Assembly (NCBI GenBank): GCA_033762715.1
Contig: JANRLL010000012.1
Location: 1 to 64,000 of the forward strand
Direction of reading: 5' to 3'
Origin: JANRLL01 sp033762715
GTDB taxonomy: Bacteria > Pseudomonadota > Alphaproteobacteria > Rickettsiales > SXRF01
DNA: 64,000 nucleotides
Under the pieces are notes generated by a model, which was not told the origin of the DNA, made no database searches, and was given only the letters and a program-made list of their open reading frames with translations. Shown here piece after piece: positions 51,101 through 59,803 of the stretch; within the stretch, counting starts at the first letter, position 1; each line of letters starts with the position of its first letter. Both the position numbers and the translations under genes were made by a program.

Positions 51101-51202
51101 AACCGGTGCGATATGCTCTAGCAGCTGGTTGACCTGGGTTACTTCGTCAGTAAAAGCCTTGCCGCTAATTGCCAGTCGCATCTGATTTAGTGAGCTATCC
51201 AT
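48173..51202 (-). CDS. putA: Bifunctional proline dehydrogenase/glutamate semialdehyde dehydrogenase PutA
   Basis: A 1009-residue enzyme that oxidises proline to glutamate in two steps. The FAD-dependent proline dehydrogenase barrel (about residues 130-440) shows SIKLSALHPRY, VRLVKGAYWDSEIK and YAPVGAHKDLLAYLIRRLLENG. The aldehyde dehydrogenase part (about 510-990) shows ISPWNFPLAIFMGQ, ETGGQNCMVVD and the catalytic cysteine in GSAGQRCSALRVLF. There is no N-terminal ribbon-helix-helix DNA-binding domain, so it should not act as its own repressor. The start at 51202 has a cagg ribosome binding site; a GTG six bases upstream is possible. It is the last gene of a reverse operon with the PstS-like and MFS genes. 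Confidence 0.97.
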   Translation of the reverse strand: MDSSLNQMRLAISGKAFTDEVTQVNQLLEHIAPVAAFENAIHQRAEEWVRTLRSEGPGHGVEAFLQEYGLDSKEGVAIMCLAEALLRIPDAQTADRLIHSTFEHTEWDRHLGHSDSLMVNASSWGLLLTGKVVNLGQEGASNILGKLVGKFGEPIIREALKKAMRYIGQQFVLGESIEDALKQAKSYAKKGYRFSYDMLGEGARSQAQADFYLASYRHAINCVGEGSTASILEAASVSIKLSALHPRYHLTKLDRVVKELLPRVKELALLAKSKRIAISLDAEEATRLDIQLHLFQALLEDPELADYQGLGYVVQAYQKRAMDAIQFLAALSRHCKKRIPVRLVKGAYWDSEIKWSQINGLRGYPVFTRKEHTDISYMACADTMLSQVDAFYPQFATHNARTIATIEALAKHYGVSSQQYELQRLHGMGESLHNLIVPQVASRIYAPVGAHKDLLAYLIRRLLENGANTSFVNLLMDKDRSLEEIIVNPAKTVQEQGISPNPAIALPVDIYGSERKNSMGIDLGNLAEAQTLRQSLDQHLARPITPPQETIAAEIEGMMKSAQVAQSIWGPLSVQARASLLDKAADAIEQAHDELLALLIAEAKKTIPDGIAEIREAADFCRYYAHLARTTQGELRLPGPTGESNRLSLHPRGVFICISPWNFPLAIFMGQVAAALVTGNSVIAKPAEQTPAIAKRAIEILHSVGIPESVVQLSVGDGPSIGKALVAHPAIGGVVFTGSVETAQAINQTLAQRKGAIVPLIAETGGQNCMVVDSSALLEQAVDDIMLSAFGSAGQRCSALRVLFAQEDIADDLLQLLRGALQEIAIGDPAQFDTDMGPVIDAEAKRGLYAHIAEMERSAKLVARGDISHLPTTAHYVAPHIFEIAHLGALTKEQFGPILHVVRFSAAHRELVADSINATGFGLTFGIHSRIDDNIQFFLSRVHAGNYYVNRSMIGAVVGVQPFGGEGLSGTGPKAGGPHYLTRFVTERTVTINSAAVGGNLELLSAKTV

Positions 51203-51214
51203 ACACACCTGCTC

Positions 51215-52231
51215 TTATTGTTTTAACGCTGCCGCCAATGCACGCTGTTTGGCACGATCTGCTTCGGGCAACGGTACTGCTCCTTTATCCACGATATAGC
51301 CATACGTGCCGACAGCAGCTTCGCTGGTGAGCTCACGCGCAAATTCCGCTAGGCCTGGCACTTGGCCTACATGGTCATTTTTAACATACACGTAGAGTTT
51401 GCGCGAAAGACCGTATTTGCCGTTGGCAATATTTTCAAAGCTGGGCGCGGCGCCATCCAGCAACATGCCTTGGATGATCGAAGCATTTTGATCGAGGAAG
51501 CTATAGCCAAAAATAGCGAAGGCCTGCGGATCGTTAATCAGCTTTTTAGCGGTGGCATTGTAATCTTCGCCTGCCTCAATATAGACGCCGTCTTCGCGGA
51601 TGGCACCACAGGCAGCCTTGTATTTTTTCTTATCGGGATAAACGGTTTTAAACTCAGAAAAATGCTCGCAGCTTTCATGCATGACTAGCTCGACAAACGT
51701 ATCACGCGTACCGGAAGTAGGCGTGGTGCCATACATTTTAATCGGTATATCGGGCAAACCTGGATTCACTTCGCGCCAGCGCGTATAGGGATTTGCCACC
51801 AGCTTGCCATCCACCGGCACCTGATGCGCCAATGCCAGAAATAAATCTTTCTTGGTTAGGATAATAGGGTTGCCTTGTTTCTTGCGCGCAATGGCAATGC
51901 CGTCATAGCCGATGGTCAGTTGCGTCCAGCGCACAACGCCATTTTTCTCACATTGCTTTTCTTCATCCGGCAGCATGGGGCGGGAAGCATTGCTCATATC
52001 TGCTGTTGCAAGATCGGTGCCCGAGCAAAAGAGCTTAAAGCCGCCGCCCGTGCCGGTTGCTTCTACCACGGGTGTGCGGAATTTTCCGGCCTTGCCAAAT
52101 TGCTCAGCGGCCATCGCCACAAAAGGAAATACGGTGCCAGAGCCCACTACGCGGATTTGATCACGCGCGAAAGCCGGTGTAGCAGGCAACGTGCTCATCA
52201 TCACCAGCGCGATCATTGAGAGCTGTTTCAT
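51215..52231 (-). CDS. PstS-like periplasmic phosphate-binding protein
   Basis: A 338-residue protein with a signal peptide (about residues 1-22, ending TPAFA). The mature part starts with IRVVGSGTVFPFVAMAAEQF and continues with ATGTGGGFKLFCSGTDLATADMSNASRPM, the phosphate-binding signature, then TLTIGYDGIAIA, TPTSGTRDTFVELVMHE and a C-terminal LYVYVKNDHVG segment. It should bind phosphate in the periplasm. No PstC/PstA/PstB genes are close, so it may serve a remote transporter or sense phosphate. The start has an aggag ribosome binding site. It lies three bases after the MFS gene and six bases before PutA. Confidence 0.93.
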   Translation of the reverse strand: MKQLSMIALVMMSTLPATPAFARDQIRVVGSGTVFPFVAMAAEQFGKAGKFRTPVVEATGTGGGFKLFCSGTDLATADMSNASRPMLPDEEKQCEKNGVVRWTQLTIGYDGIAIARKKQGNPIILTKKDLFLALAHQVPVDGKLVANPYTRWREVNPGLPDIPIKMYGTTPTSGTRDTFVELVMHESCEHFSEFKTVYPDKKKYKAACGAIREDGVYIEAGEDYNATAKKLINDPQAFAIFGYSFLDQNASIIQGMLLDGAAPSFENIANGKYGLSRKLYVYVKNDHVGQVPGLAEFARELTSEAAVGTYGYIVDKGAVPLPEADRAKQRALAAALKQ

Positions 52232-52234
52232 AGG

Positions 52235-53500
52235 CTACTCCTTCAATGCACGAATATAAAACGCAACCACTCCGTTAGCGAGCGCCAGCACGACAAAAAT
52301 CGTTGGAATGGTAAAGGATAGAGATAATAAAAATAATACGACAAACGCCGCGCCCACCATAAATATAGCATTCATAATATTATTGGCGGCAATAATGCGC
52401 GCGCGATAATGAATCTCGCTGCGATGCTGCATAATGGTATAAAGCGGCACGATATACAGTCCGGCGCAAATCGAAACACCTAACAGATCCAAGGTGATGC
52501 GCCATCCGGCCAATGATGCCAAAAACTGCTCAATAGGAATAAGCGTTTCGCCGACGCTAAACCCGCTATAGATGCTCGCAAAATAAAAATCGACGCCAAA
52601 TAAAGCCATGCCTAGGGCTGCCCACGGCACATAGGTGCTATGAATCGTGCCATGCAGCAGGCGATCGCATAAGAAGGATCCAAAACCAATGCCAATGGAA
52701 AAGATAGTCAGAAACAGCGTTACCACTTCGGGAGTCGCGCCCAATACATCTTTTACAAACACGGGAAATTGCGTGAGGTAGGTCGCACCAATCAACCAAA
52801 ACCAAGAGATACCCAATACGCAAATGAACACCGCGCGGTTTTGCTTGCTAAAGCCTACGATATGCCAGGTTTCTTTCCAGATATTGCGGCTGATCACCAA
52901 GCCTGGGTCGGGTGGGCTGGCGGCAGGAATCGAGCGGCTGCTGATATAGCCGATTAAAGCTACGGCAAATAGAGCGCCTGACACCAACCAATCGCCATGG
53001 AGTCTGAGTACAATTAAGCCACCCGAAATCGTGCCGAGTAAAATCGCTAGAAACGTGCCGGCTTCCATATAAGCATTACCGGTAAGCAGCTCGTGCTCGC
53101 GCAAATGCTGCGGCAAAAGCGCATAGCGAATGGGGCTGAAAAAGGTGGAATGGGTGCCCATGGCAAATAGCGAAATCAGCAATACCGATAGGCTTTGCAA
53201 AAGAAAACCGATCGTGGCAACCGCCATGATGATGATTTCTGTGATTTTGATAATACGCACCAACTTAGCGCGGTCATATTTATCGGCGAGCTGGCCGGCG
53301 GTGGCCGAAAATAAAAAGAAGGGCAGGATAAAAATAGCACCGGCAATGGTGACCAGTAATTGCGTATTCTCACCGATTTGCGCCGAAATGCGATAGGTGA
53401 TCAACATCACCAACGCATTTTTGAGCATGTTGTCATTAAATGCGCCGCAAAATTGGGTGATGAACAAAGGTAAGAAACGTTGTGAACGAACAAGAGACAT
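52235..53500 (-). CDS. LplT-like MFS transporter
   Basis: A 421-residue inner-membrane protein with about twelve hydrophobic helices. It begins with LFITQFCGAFNDNMLKNALV, the signature of the lysophospholipid transporter group (LplT and the transporter half of fused Aas-type proteins), followed by ATAGQLADKYDRAKLVR and FFSPIRYALLPQHLREHELLTGNAYMEAGTF. The family flips lysophospholipids into the cytoplasm for re-acylation; here no acyltransferase is fused. The start at 53500 begins MSLVRSQRF; a GTG at 53539 would add 13 residues. It is the first gene of a reverse operon. The link to PutA and PstS is unclear. Confidence 0.9.
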   Translation of the reverse strand: MSLVRSQRFLPLFITQFCGAFNDNMLKNALVMLITYRISAQIGENTQLLVTIAGAIFILPFFLFSATAGQLADKYDRAKLVRIIKITEIIIMAVATIGFLLQSLSVLLISLFAMGTHSTFFSPIRYALLPQHLREHELLTGNAYMEAGTFLAILLGTISGGLIVLRLHGDWLVSGALFAVALIGYISSRSIPAASPPDPGLVISRNIWKETWHIVGFSKQNRAVFICVLGISWFWLIGATYLTQFPVFVKDVLGATPEVVTLFLTIFSIGIGFGSFLCDRLLHGTIHSTYVPWAALGMALFGVDFYFASIYSGFSVGETLIPIEQFLASLAGWRITLDLLGVSICAGLYIVPLYTIMQHRSEIHYRARIIAANNIMNAIFMVGAAFVVLFLLSLSFTIPTIFVVLALANGVVAFYIRALKE

Positions 53501-53632
53501 GGTCAGACGGTGTGTGCCTATATGCGAGTTGGCCCTCACATAATCATAAAAAAGACTGATAGTAAAAGGGATTCGCGCAGCAGGCGAGCCTATCGCGATT
53601 TTGCTATATTATTGATAGATGGGCTATTTTGA

Positions 53633-54283
53633 TTAGTTCATCGACAGCATAACGGAATTCACCCGCTGGTCGAGCGTGCGGATAACACCGTCCATGCCTT
53701 TTGCCGCCATGATCTTGCCAAACTCGGCGCGATGGGTAGCAAGCATGCTAACATTCTCAACAGCAATATCGATAATGCGATTTTTGCCATCGGCACGTTC
53801 AATCACCGTATAATCCACTTTCAAATGATCGGCATTCGACAGCTTCAATTCGGTGCGGGCGGTGAACTTTTCATTATTGGCATGGTTGATGCCTAAAATT
53901 TTCATATCCACGATTTTGCGCTCTTTGCTTTGGCCAAATGTTTCCACGTAAGCTTTGAGCAAAAAGGCTTCATAGAGTTTTACATAGGTTTCACGTTGCG
54001 CGTCTGATGCCTGGCGCCAAGCCGCGCCGGCTACAAATTTAGCGATCCAATCAATATCAACCAGGGTTTTAAACCCTTTCTGCAAATTCTCTGCACGCTG
54101 ATCGAACGATTTTTGCTGATCTTGCAATACCGCAAGCGTTGCCGTCGTCATCTTTTTGACCAGCTCTTCGCGCTTGGTAATTTTTTCCGGTGAAATGGCT
54201 ATTTGTTCTGCAATCGAAGGACTGCTGGTAAATAAACCAAGGCTTACGCATATCGCTGATAGTAAAATGGGTAATCGCATCAT
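53633..54283 (-). CDS. MlaC-like phospholipid-binding protein
   Basis: A 216-residue periplasmic protein of the MlaC/Ttg2D family. A signal peptide (about 1-25) is followed by the helical family pattern: LEKGF-like QNLQKGFKTLVDIDWIAKFVAGAAWRQASDAQRETYVKLYEAFLLKAYVETF, then beta strands with RTELKLSNADHLKVDYTVIE and KNRIIDIAVENVSMLATHRAEFGKIM. MlaC shuttles phospholipids between the outer and inner membrane; the other Mla components are not in the window. The start at 54283 has an aggaa ribosome binding site. An LplT-like transporter is next on the same strand, so both lipid genes may act in membrane upkeep. Confidence 0.92.
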   Translation of the reverse strand: MMRLPILLSAICVSLGLFTSSPSIAEQIAISPEKITKREELVKKMTTATLAVLQDQQKSFDQRAENLQKGFKTLVDIDWIAKFVAGAAWRQASDAQRETYVKLYEAFLLKAYVETFGQSKERKIVDMKILGINHANNEKFTARTELKLSNADHLKVDYTVIERADGKNRIIDIAVENVSMLATHRAEFGKIMAAKGMDGVIRTLDQRVNSVMLSMN

Positions 54284-54353
54284 AATTCCTACTTCTTCAT
54301 TCCAAAACGAAACACTTCTCGTATTTTAGTTAAAGCCTTTTAACATAATGTGA

Positions 54354-54379
54354 ATGTTAGATAAAATGCTATCTAACAT
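54354..54379. promoter_or_regulatory. Perfect inverted repeat in a divergent promoter region
   Basis: Ten-base arms (atgttagata and tatctaacat) flank six bases. It lies between the MlaC-like gene on the reverse strand and the FAD/NAD(P) gene on the forward strand, in an A/T-rich stretch, about 70 bases from the one start and 130 from the other. An operator for a dimeric regulator is the likely reading. Confidence 0.45.
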
Positions 54380-54506
54380 AGGCAGAAGATAAATAGTTTA
54401 TATATTACAGATATATAGCAATATAAAAGCAAAGTATTGTCACAAAGCATTCATACTTCTTTTAACCTTAATTGACTATAATGAGTGAGCAATTAAGGGA
54501 CAATTC

Positions 54507-56558
54507 GTGGCAAAAGAAGCGCCCCATATAGCCATTGTCGGTAGCGGTATCTCGGCTAATACCTTTGCTGAGGAGCTATTGGAGCGCGTCCAAAAAGACA
54601 AAAGCCTGCTTCCGCTGGAGCTGGATATTTATGAGGCTGGTGCGCAATTACAAAACGGCATCGCCTGGGACCCCTCCGGTCGTTATTTTCACCGCGAGAC
54701 GATCTATTTTTCTACCGACTATATTAAAAAAGTTGCCGAAGCCATTCGGAACGATCCGTCATTGGTCAATGGCGATATGCGCCATCTCGATGTGGAGCGT
54801 CATGAAGTAAGCCGCGCCTTAAGCGGGAAAATGCGCAAACGACGAATGGAGCGCATGCTTGAAAATTTAGAAAGCGCTGGCGTAAAAATACATCGTCACA
54901 CCAATTGTACGATTGTAGATGTGCAGAAACAAGAGGATGGCTATAATCTGATTTCGGCCACCGGCAAACACTACCATGCCGATTATGCAACCATTGCCAC
55001 CGGGCATTGGCAAGGCCAAGGCGCATTAAACAGCCACCCTGGTATATATGATTCCCCCTGGCCTGCCAGCAAACTCGAAGCCATTGACACTAATCAGTCC
55101 ATTGCCGTGATGGGCACTAGTTTAAGTGCGGTCGACGCCATGCTAACCTTGGCCCATCAAGCAGGGCATTTTGAACGTGATGCCGATAATAAACTGCATT
55201 TTATTCCCAATCCCGAAAATCCCGCATTCGCACTTGAGGCCTATTCGCCGCATGGCATGCTGCCTGGGGGGAAAGGCAAAACCTTGGGGCTACGAAACAT
55301 ACTGTCTTCTAGCGCTATTGAGCGACTTAAAGACAAAGACGGCGTTATCTTACTGGATGCAGTATTTGCTGCCATGAGTAATGATTTCATGCGCTATTCG
55401 GGTGTTGATAACAGTCCCATAACTGCTAAAATCAGGCGGACGCTCACTAAGCAGCCGCTAAAATTAGAAGATGCCGTCAACGCGGTATATGAGGCCTATG
55501 AGAAAACCGGACCGACCGAATGGCTGCGCATACAATGTGATTTGGCGAAAGAATCCCGAAAAAACGACACTACTATTTCTTGGCAAAATTATTTAATCAA
55601 CGCGATGTACGCGATAGATAAGGCTTACCCATATTTCAGCGCTGAAGATAAAGACCGCTTTTCAGAATATATCCAGCCGCTTTATATGAAACTGGCGGTG
55701 CCTATGGTGCAAGGTAATGCTGAAGAAATATTGGCGTTATTAGAAAGTGATCGCCTCCATGTGCATAGGCTAGGCAAACACCACTCATTGGGTACTGCGC
55801 GTAACGGCAATGATAAGCTACCAGGCGCTGAGATCCGCTATACCGACCAGCAAGGCCATGAACATTACGCACATCATGCTGTAGTAATCAAAGCATCAGG
55901 CGATGATGCCCGCCAATTAAGGCATTCTTCTGAACTGATGAAAAATCTATTCGCTTCAGGCATAGTACAATCGCCTACGAGTGCCTATCACAACAGTTCG
56001 GCGGGAGCAAAGGCGCATATAGACGAGTTGAAATCAGGTGGCGCGCAACGTACTTTTTATAAAGATGGCCGTTACTACCGCGATGATGGCGGCATTCTAG
56101 TCGATCCGCATCGACTATCGGTTATACCCACTCAGGGGCCATCAAAAAAATCTAGTCGCCTCTATGTGATGGGACCACTTTTAGCAGCTAACATGCCGCT
56201 GCCACATGGAACCATCTCACTTAATGATGCCGCTCATTCTATTTTAGACGATATCCAAAATGAGATCCTCACTGAGCGTTGGCAGGCACATGCTAATAAA
56301 CCCACGCAAGAGCCAGAGGCTTTACTGGGTTTTACCCAAGTTACAAAACCCGATGGCAGCGATCATATGGTTGCGATTGTTAAAGAACGTGTAGGACTTG
56401 TGCAAACCACCGCCATCAAAGAATATGTGGCATCCCATACAGGTTATCATCCCAAGAATGTAGAAATTTCTACCTACGCTGAACTAGAGCCCACTGTGCA
56501 AGATCTGGTTGCTAATATGGGCGTTTTCCCGCAAGCTGCGCCCGGTCATTCGTACTAA
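54507..56558 (+). CDS. Large FAD/NAD(P)-binding protein
   Basis: A 683-residue flavoprotein. It starts with GTG behind an aaggga ribosome binding site. The FAD motif is IAIVGSGISANTFAEELL near residue 8, and a second nucleotide-binding motif SIAVMGTSLSAVDAMLTLA lies near 200, as in the FAD-NAD(P)-binding (YdhS/HpyO-like) group. A part YSPHGMLPGGKGKTLG follows. The C-terminal 150 residues contain LYVMGPLLAANMPLPHGTISLNDAAHSI, a typical closing FAD segment, and an extra small domain (about 610-683) rich in beta strands and acidic residues. The substrate is unknown. It is followed after 12 bases by an acyltransferase gene. Confidence 0.87.
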   Translation: MAKEAPHIAIVGSGISANTFAEELLERVQKDKSLLPLELDIYEAGAQLQNGIAWDPSGRYFHRETIYFSTDYIKKVAEAIRNDPSLVNGDMRHLDVERHEVSRALSGKMRKRRMERMLENLESAGVKIHRHTNCTIVDVQKQEDGYNLISATGKHYHADYATIATGHWQGQGALNSHPGIYDSPWPASKLEAIDTNQSIAVMGTSLSAVDAMLTLAHQAGHFERDADNKLHFIPNPENPAFALEAYSPHGMLPGGKGKTLGLRNILSSSAIERLKDKDGVILLDAVFAAMSNDFMRYSGVDNSPITAKIRRTLTKQPLKLEDAVNAVYEAYEKTGPTEWLRIQCDLAKESRKNDTTISWQNYLINAMYAIDKAYPYFSAEDKDRFSEYIQPLYMKLAVPMVQGNAEEILALLESDRLHVHRLGKHHSLGTARNGNDKLPGAEIRYTDQQGHEHYAHHAVVIKASGDDARQLRHSSELMKNLFASGIVQSPTSAYHNSSAGAKAHIDELKSGGAQRTFYKDGRYYRDDGGILVDPHRLSVIPTQGPSKKSSRLYVMGPLLAANMPLPHGTISLNDAAHSILDDIQNEILTERWQAHANKPTQEPEALLGFTQVTKPDGSDHMVAIVKERVGLVQTTAIKEYVASHTGYHPKNVEISTYAELEPTVQDLVANMGVFPQAAPGHSY

Positions 56559-56570
56559 AAGGCGCCGTTC

Positions 56571-58073
56571 ATGCTGTTTAATGAAGAGTTATTCATTACG
56601 CTTTTCCTGCCGATATGGTTGATGGCATTTGGCCTTATAATCCCTCGCTCGAAGCGACTGGTCGCTCACAGCATCATTATTGTCGCCTCGCTGATTTTTT
56701 ACAGCGCCTACGACTACACCCTTACCTATGTGTTGCTGCTATCAATTGCAATCAATTACATCACCTGCCAGCGTATCCGCAGCAGTCTTTATGCTAAGCG
56801 CTATCTATACTTGAACCTGGCCTTTAACATCGGCACCCTCGCCTATTTTAAATATAGCTGCTTCCTGCTGGAAAACGCTGCCTTACTGCTGGCATTAAAG
56901 CCCACCGTTTGCGATGTTACCTTGCCACTGGGCATTTCGTTTTTCACCTTTCAGCAGATTGCTTTTTGCGTCGATAGCTACCGCAATCGCAACCAGCCCG
57001 TTCATGCCAGCAGCTATATGGCCTTTGTCACTTTCTTTCCGCATCTCATCGCTGGCCCCATTGTGCGCCGGAAGGATCTCTACGAGGCACTCGATAATGA
57101 AAGCTACCGGTTAAGCAGGCCCAACCTGGAAATAGGTCTTGCCTGTTTCCTCTATGGGTTTCTGCAAAAGGTGATGTTGGCCGATCCTCTGGCCATTATC
57201 GTCAATGCAAGTTTTACCACCGCCAATGAGCGGGTGCTTACATTTGCCGAAAGTATACTCGCGTCATTTGCCTTCACTGGTCAGATTTATTTTGATTTCA
57301 ACGGTTATTCAACCATGGCCATCGGTCTTGCCTGGATGATTGGTATTGCGCTGCCTAGCAACTTTGAAACACCTTACCGTTCGCGCTCCATCACCGATTT
57401 CTGGAAACGTTGGCACATCACGCTGGGCAGCTTCTTTCGCGATTATGTCTATATTCCCTTAGGCGGCAATCAACACGGATTACACCGCCAATGCCTTTTT
57501 TTGCTGATCACCATGCTGCTGTGTGGCCTGTGGCATGGCGCTGGTTGGACCTTTATTCTTTGGGGTGTGCTCAATGGCATCGCATTGGTCACAGCCCTGC
57601 TCTATCGACGCTATGTGCCGCTGCCTATACCCGCGCTTCTGGGTTGGCTGCTTACTTTTGTTTTTGTGGTGATGGGCTGGGTGCTATTTCGTGCCGAATC
57701 CTTTGCCAGCGCCATAAATGTATTTGTAGGATTCCTCGCCTGGGATACGCAAACCATCACTGCGTTTTCCGAGTCCTATAAGCAGGCAATCCGGCAAATC
57801 ATTCCTTCTTCTTTTACCACAGAAGCTATTTTATTGCCGCAAGAGCTGATCCAAACCATCGCCTGTACCCATGTGGCCTTTGCCATGCTTGCCGCGCTGC
57901 TATTACCGTCGAGCACCCATATTATCATGCTCTATGACCGCCTAGTGCATAGCGGCAAACAGCAAGCCTATATTCTGCGCATCGCCTTGGCAGTGATAAG
58001 CGCCGTGGTGCTAGCCAAGCTCTTACAGATACAGTCTTACACCGCCGTCAACTTTATCTATTTCAATTTTTAG
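56571..58073 (+). CDS. MBOAT family membrane O-acyltransferase (AlgI-like)
   Basis: A 500-residue inner-membrane protein with about ten to twelve hydrophobic segments. The AlgI-like pattern includes PLGISFFTFQQIAFCVDSYR, FVTFFPHLIAGPIVRRKDL, FLQKVMLADPLA, then ITDFWKRWHITLGSFFRDYVYIPLGGN with the conserved histidine-flanked region, and CGLWHGAGWTFILWGVLNGIAL with the second conserved histidine. Such proteins carry acyl groups across the inner membrane for polysaccharide acetylation, together with an SGNH-type esterase. The next gene is exactly such a partner, one base downstream. The target polymer is not encoded here. Confidence 0.95.
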   Translation: MLFNEELFITLFLPIWLMAFGLIIPRSKRLVAHSIIIVASLIFYSAYDYTLTYVLLLSIAINYITCQRIRSSLYAKRYLYLNLAFNIGTLAYFKYSCFLLENAALLLALKPTVCDVTLPLGISFFTFQQIAFCVDSYRNRNQPVHASSYMAFVTFFPHLIAGPIVRRKDLYEALDNESYRLSRPNLEIGLACFLYGFLQKVMLADPLAIIVNASFTTANERVLTFAESILASFAFTGQIYFDFNGYSTMAIGLAWMIGIALPSNFETPYRSRSITDFWKRWHITLGSFFRDYVYIPLGGNQHGLHRQCLFLLITMLLCGLWHGAGWTFILWGVLNGIALVTALLYRRYVPLPIPALLGWLLTFVFVVMGWVLFRAESFASAINVFVGFLAWDTQTITAFSESYKQAIRQIIPSSFTTEAILLPQELIQTIACTHVAFAMLAALLLPSSTHIIMLYDRLVHSGKQQAYILRIALAVISAVVLAKLLQIQSYTAVNFIYFNF

Positions 58074-58074
58074 T

Positions 58075-58992
58075 ATGAAACAGTTGATCCCTTTATTGCT
58101 ATTTACCGCGGTGCTGATGAGTCTGGAGCTGTCATCCTTTTCGCAGGCCATTCGCGCATCAAATGCCTGGCTACATGATAGCGATCATCGCCTACCGAAT
58201 ATTCGCGTAGCACCGGTGCAATGCCGCCTAAGCTTTGTACGGGAATTTATTGAACTGCAACCCTGGACGGAACGTAAAACCATTGCCTTCTTTGGCGATT
58301 CTCATATGTTTGGCAATGGACACCCGCTGGAAAATACTATTCCCTACCTAGCCACCCCCAGCCCTTACCTGCCAATTAATTTATCCATCATTAATGCGCA
58401 TCCAGACGACATCGTCAATGTTCTAGAGCTATTAGAGTATAAGCAGATTAAACCTGACATGAGCATTGCCACCATCAAGCATACGCATTTTAAAAAGTTC
58501 CGATCCAAAGGTGGGGTAGAAACGCGAGTTAACCTGCTTAGCTACCTACCCTATAATCTGGGCTATTATTATTGCGCCGCGCGCTATCGCAATACCATTG
58601 AGCCTTATTTTACAGAGCGGTTAAATAAACCAAGAGAAACCTATAGCCATATAGAACTCGGTGATCGCTATATGCAGATAAACGGCAAGGCCATTGATCG
58701 CTACCTGCCACCGATGTTGGAAAAATTATCTGAGACTAAAAGGCCAACGCTGGTCTATCTTCTGCCACATGCGTTGGAAGCATTTGATGAGTATGGATTT
58801 AACAAAAAGGACTACCGTGAGATATCACGCTATTTAATGCAGCTTTGTACCCGTTATCGAGGCGTGGAATGCTTAGATTTATCAGAGCGCCTCACCTTGC
58901 CCTATTTTCACGATGTAGCCCATCCCAACTCCAAGGGTATTCATGCAATCAGCGAACTATTGCAAACACGCATTCGCGCGTTACAACCCTAA
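58075..58992 (+). CDS. SGNH-like hydrolase, partner of the MBOAT acyltransferase
   Basis: A 305-residue secreted or membrane-anchored protein. The N-terminal hydrophobic segment (about residues 1-22, LIPLLLFTAVLMSLELS) is a signal or anchor. The SGNH elements are visible: block I FFGDSHMFGNGHPLENTIPYL near 72, with the serine, and block V YFHDVAHPNSKGIHAI near 280, with the aspartate and histidine of the triad. This resembles AlgX/AlgJ-like acetyltransferases. It follows the MBOAT gene after one base and should complete acetyl transfer in the periplasm. Its end overlaps the MsrA gene of the other strand by four bases. Confidence 0.9.
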   Translation: MKQLIPLLLFTAVLMSLELSSFSQAIRASNAWLHDSDHRLPNIRVAPVQCRLSFVREFIELQPWTERKTIAFFGDSHMFGNGHPLENTIPYLATPSPYLPINLSIINAHPDDIVNVLELLEYKQIKPDMSIATIKHTHFKKFRSKGGVETRVNLLSYLPYNLGYYYCAARYRNTIEPYFTERLNKPRETYSHIELGDRYMQINGKAIDRYLPPMLEKLSETKRPTLVYLLPHALEAFDEYGFNKKDYREISRYLMQLCTRYRGVECLDLSERLTLPYFHDVAHPNSKGIHAISELLQTRIRALQP

Positions 58993-59582
58993 TCTTTCCA
59001 GAGGGTCTTGAGCTTTTCTTCACGGCCACTGCCGGTTTTATAAGCATTATAGCGCAACGGGTTCTTTTTATAATAATCCTGGTGATACTCTTCGGCCGGA
59101 TAGAAAATGGCCGCTTTCGTAATGGCAGTGGCAATAGCAAGGCCTAATTTCTTTTGTTTGGCATCGCGTGATAGCTCGGCGGCGCGGCGCTGTTCTTCGC
59201 TGGTATAAAAAATCTCGGTGCGATACTGGCTGCCGCGATCATAAAACTGACCGCCTGCATCCGTAGGATCAATATTACCCCAATAAATATCGAGCAATTT
59301 TTCATAGGTGACAACAGCCGGATCATAAACCACCTCTATGGCTTCCGCATGTCCGGTGTGGCCACTGCTGACCTGCTCATAGGTAGGATTCTCGACCTGC
59401 CCGCCAATATAGCCTGATGTTACCGAAACCACTCCTGGGGTGCCTTGAAACTCTGCTTCCGTGCACCAAAAGCAGCCACCGGCAAAAATCGCACGTTCTG
59501 TTTTATTATCCATGGCCAATGCGCCTCCTGGTAACGAGTTATAGGAAAAAAACCATAAGGTGAGGTAAATAAAAAATCGCAT
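58989..59582 (-). CDS. msrA: Peptide methionine sulfoxide reductase MsrA, with signal peptide
   Basis: A 197-residue enzyme that repairs oxidised methionine. The active site GGCFWCTEAEF has the catalytic cysteine at 37 in the GCFW motif. The family segments GVVSVTSGYIGG, YEQVSSGHTGHAEAIEV and FYPAEEYHQDYYKKNPLRY are intact. A hydrophobic N-terminus (about residues 2-22) suggests export to the periplasm, unlike the usual cytoplasmic form. The start at 59582 is an ATG; a TTG nine bases upstream is less likely. It lies 10 bases after the small gene at 59593 and may be in the same transcript. Confidence 0.96.
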   Translation of the reverse strand: MRFFIYLTLWFFSYNSLPGGALAMDNKTERAIFAGGCFWCTEAEFQGTPGVVSVTSGYIGGQVENPTYEQVSSGHTGHAEAIEVVYDPAVVTYEKLLDIYWGNIDPTDAGGQFYDRGSQYRTEIFYTSEEQRRAAELSRDAKQKKLGLAIATAITKAAIFYPAEEYHQDYYKKNPLRYNAYKTGSGREEKLKTLWKD

Positions 59583-59592
59583 GGGTAACAAT

Positions 59593-59802
59593 CTATTTTC
59601 TAACAGCTAGATCGACAATAAAGCGATCGGCCTGCTGCTTGTTTATGAGCTGCCCGTTCCAATTGAGCTGGGTATAGTCACCTGCGGAAATATAGCCTTC
59701 CTGCGCAACGTAGCGTTCAACGGCAAAGGCACCACGCTCCGGTATTGCCGTCACACGGTAAAGCTGGCGATCTAATACATAATATTCATATTGCGGTGCC
59801 AT
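59593..59802 (-). CDS. Small conserved-looking hypothetical protein
   Basis: A 69-residue acidic-neutral protein starting MAPQYEYYVLDRQLYRV. It has no signal peptide or membrane helix and reads like a small beta-rich fold (LDRQLYRVTAIPERGAFAVERYV and GDYTQLNWNGQLI). No family is recognised. The ATG lies one base after the stop of the RelA/SpoT-like gene, so the pair is translationally linked; a GTG at 59817 would give an overlapping start. A partner or antitoxin role for the alarmone-synthetase-like protein is a possible inference. MsrA follows closely. Confidence 0.7.
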   Translation of the reverse strand: MAPQYEYYVLDRQLYRVTAIPERGAFAVERYVAQEGYISAGDYTQLNWNGQLINKQQADRFIVDLAVRK

Positions 59803-59803
59803 A

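Noticed and set aside
51215..52231. Calling this a complete phosphate ABC transport operon
   Set aside because: Only the binding protein is present; no permease or ATPase genes lie in the window next to it.
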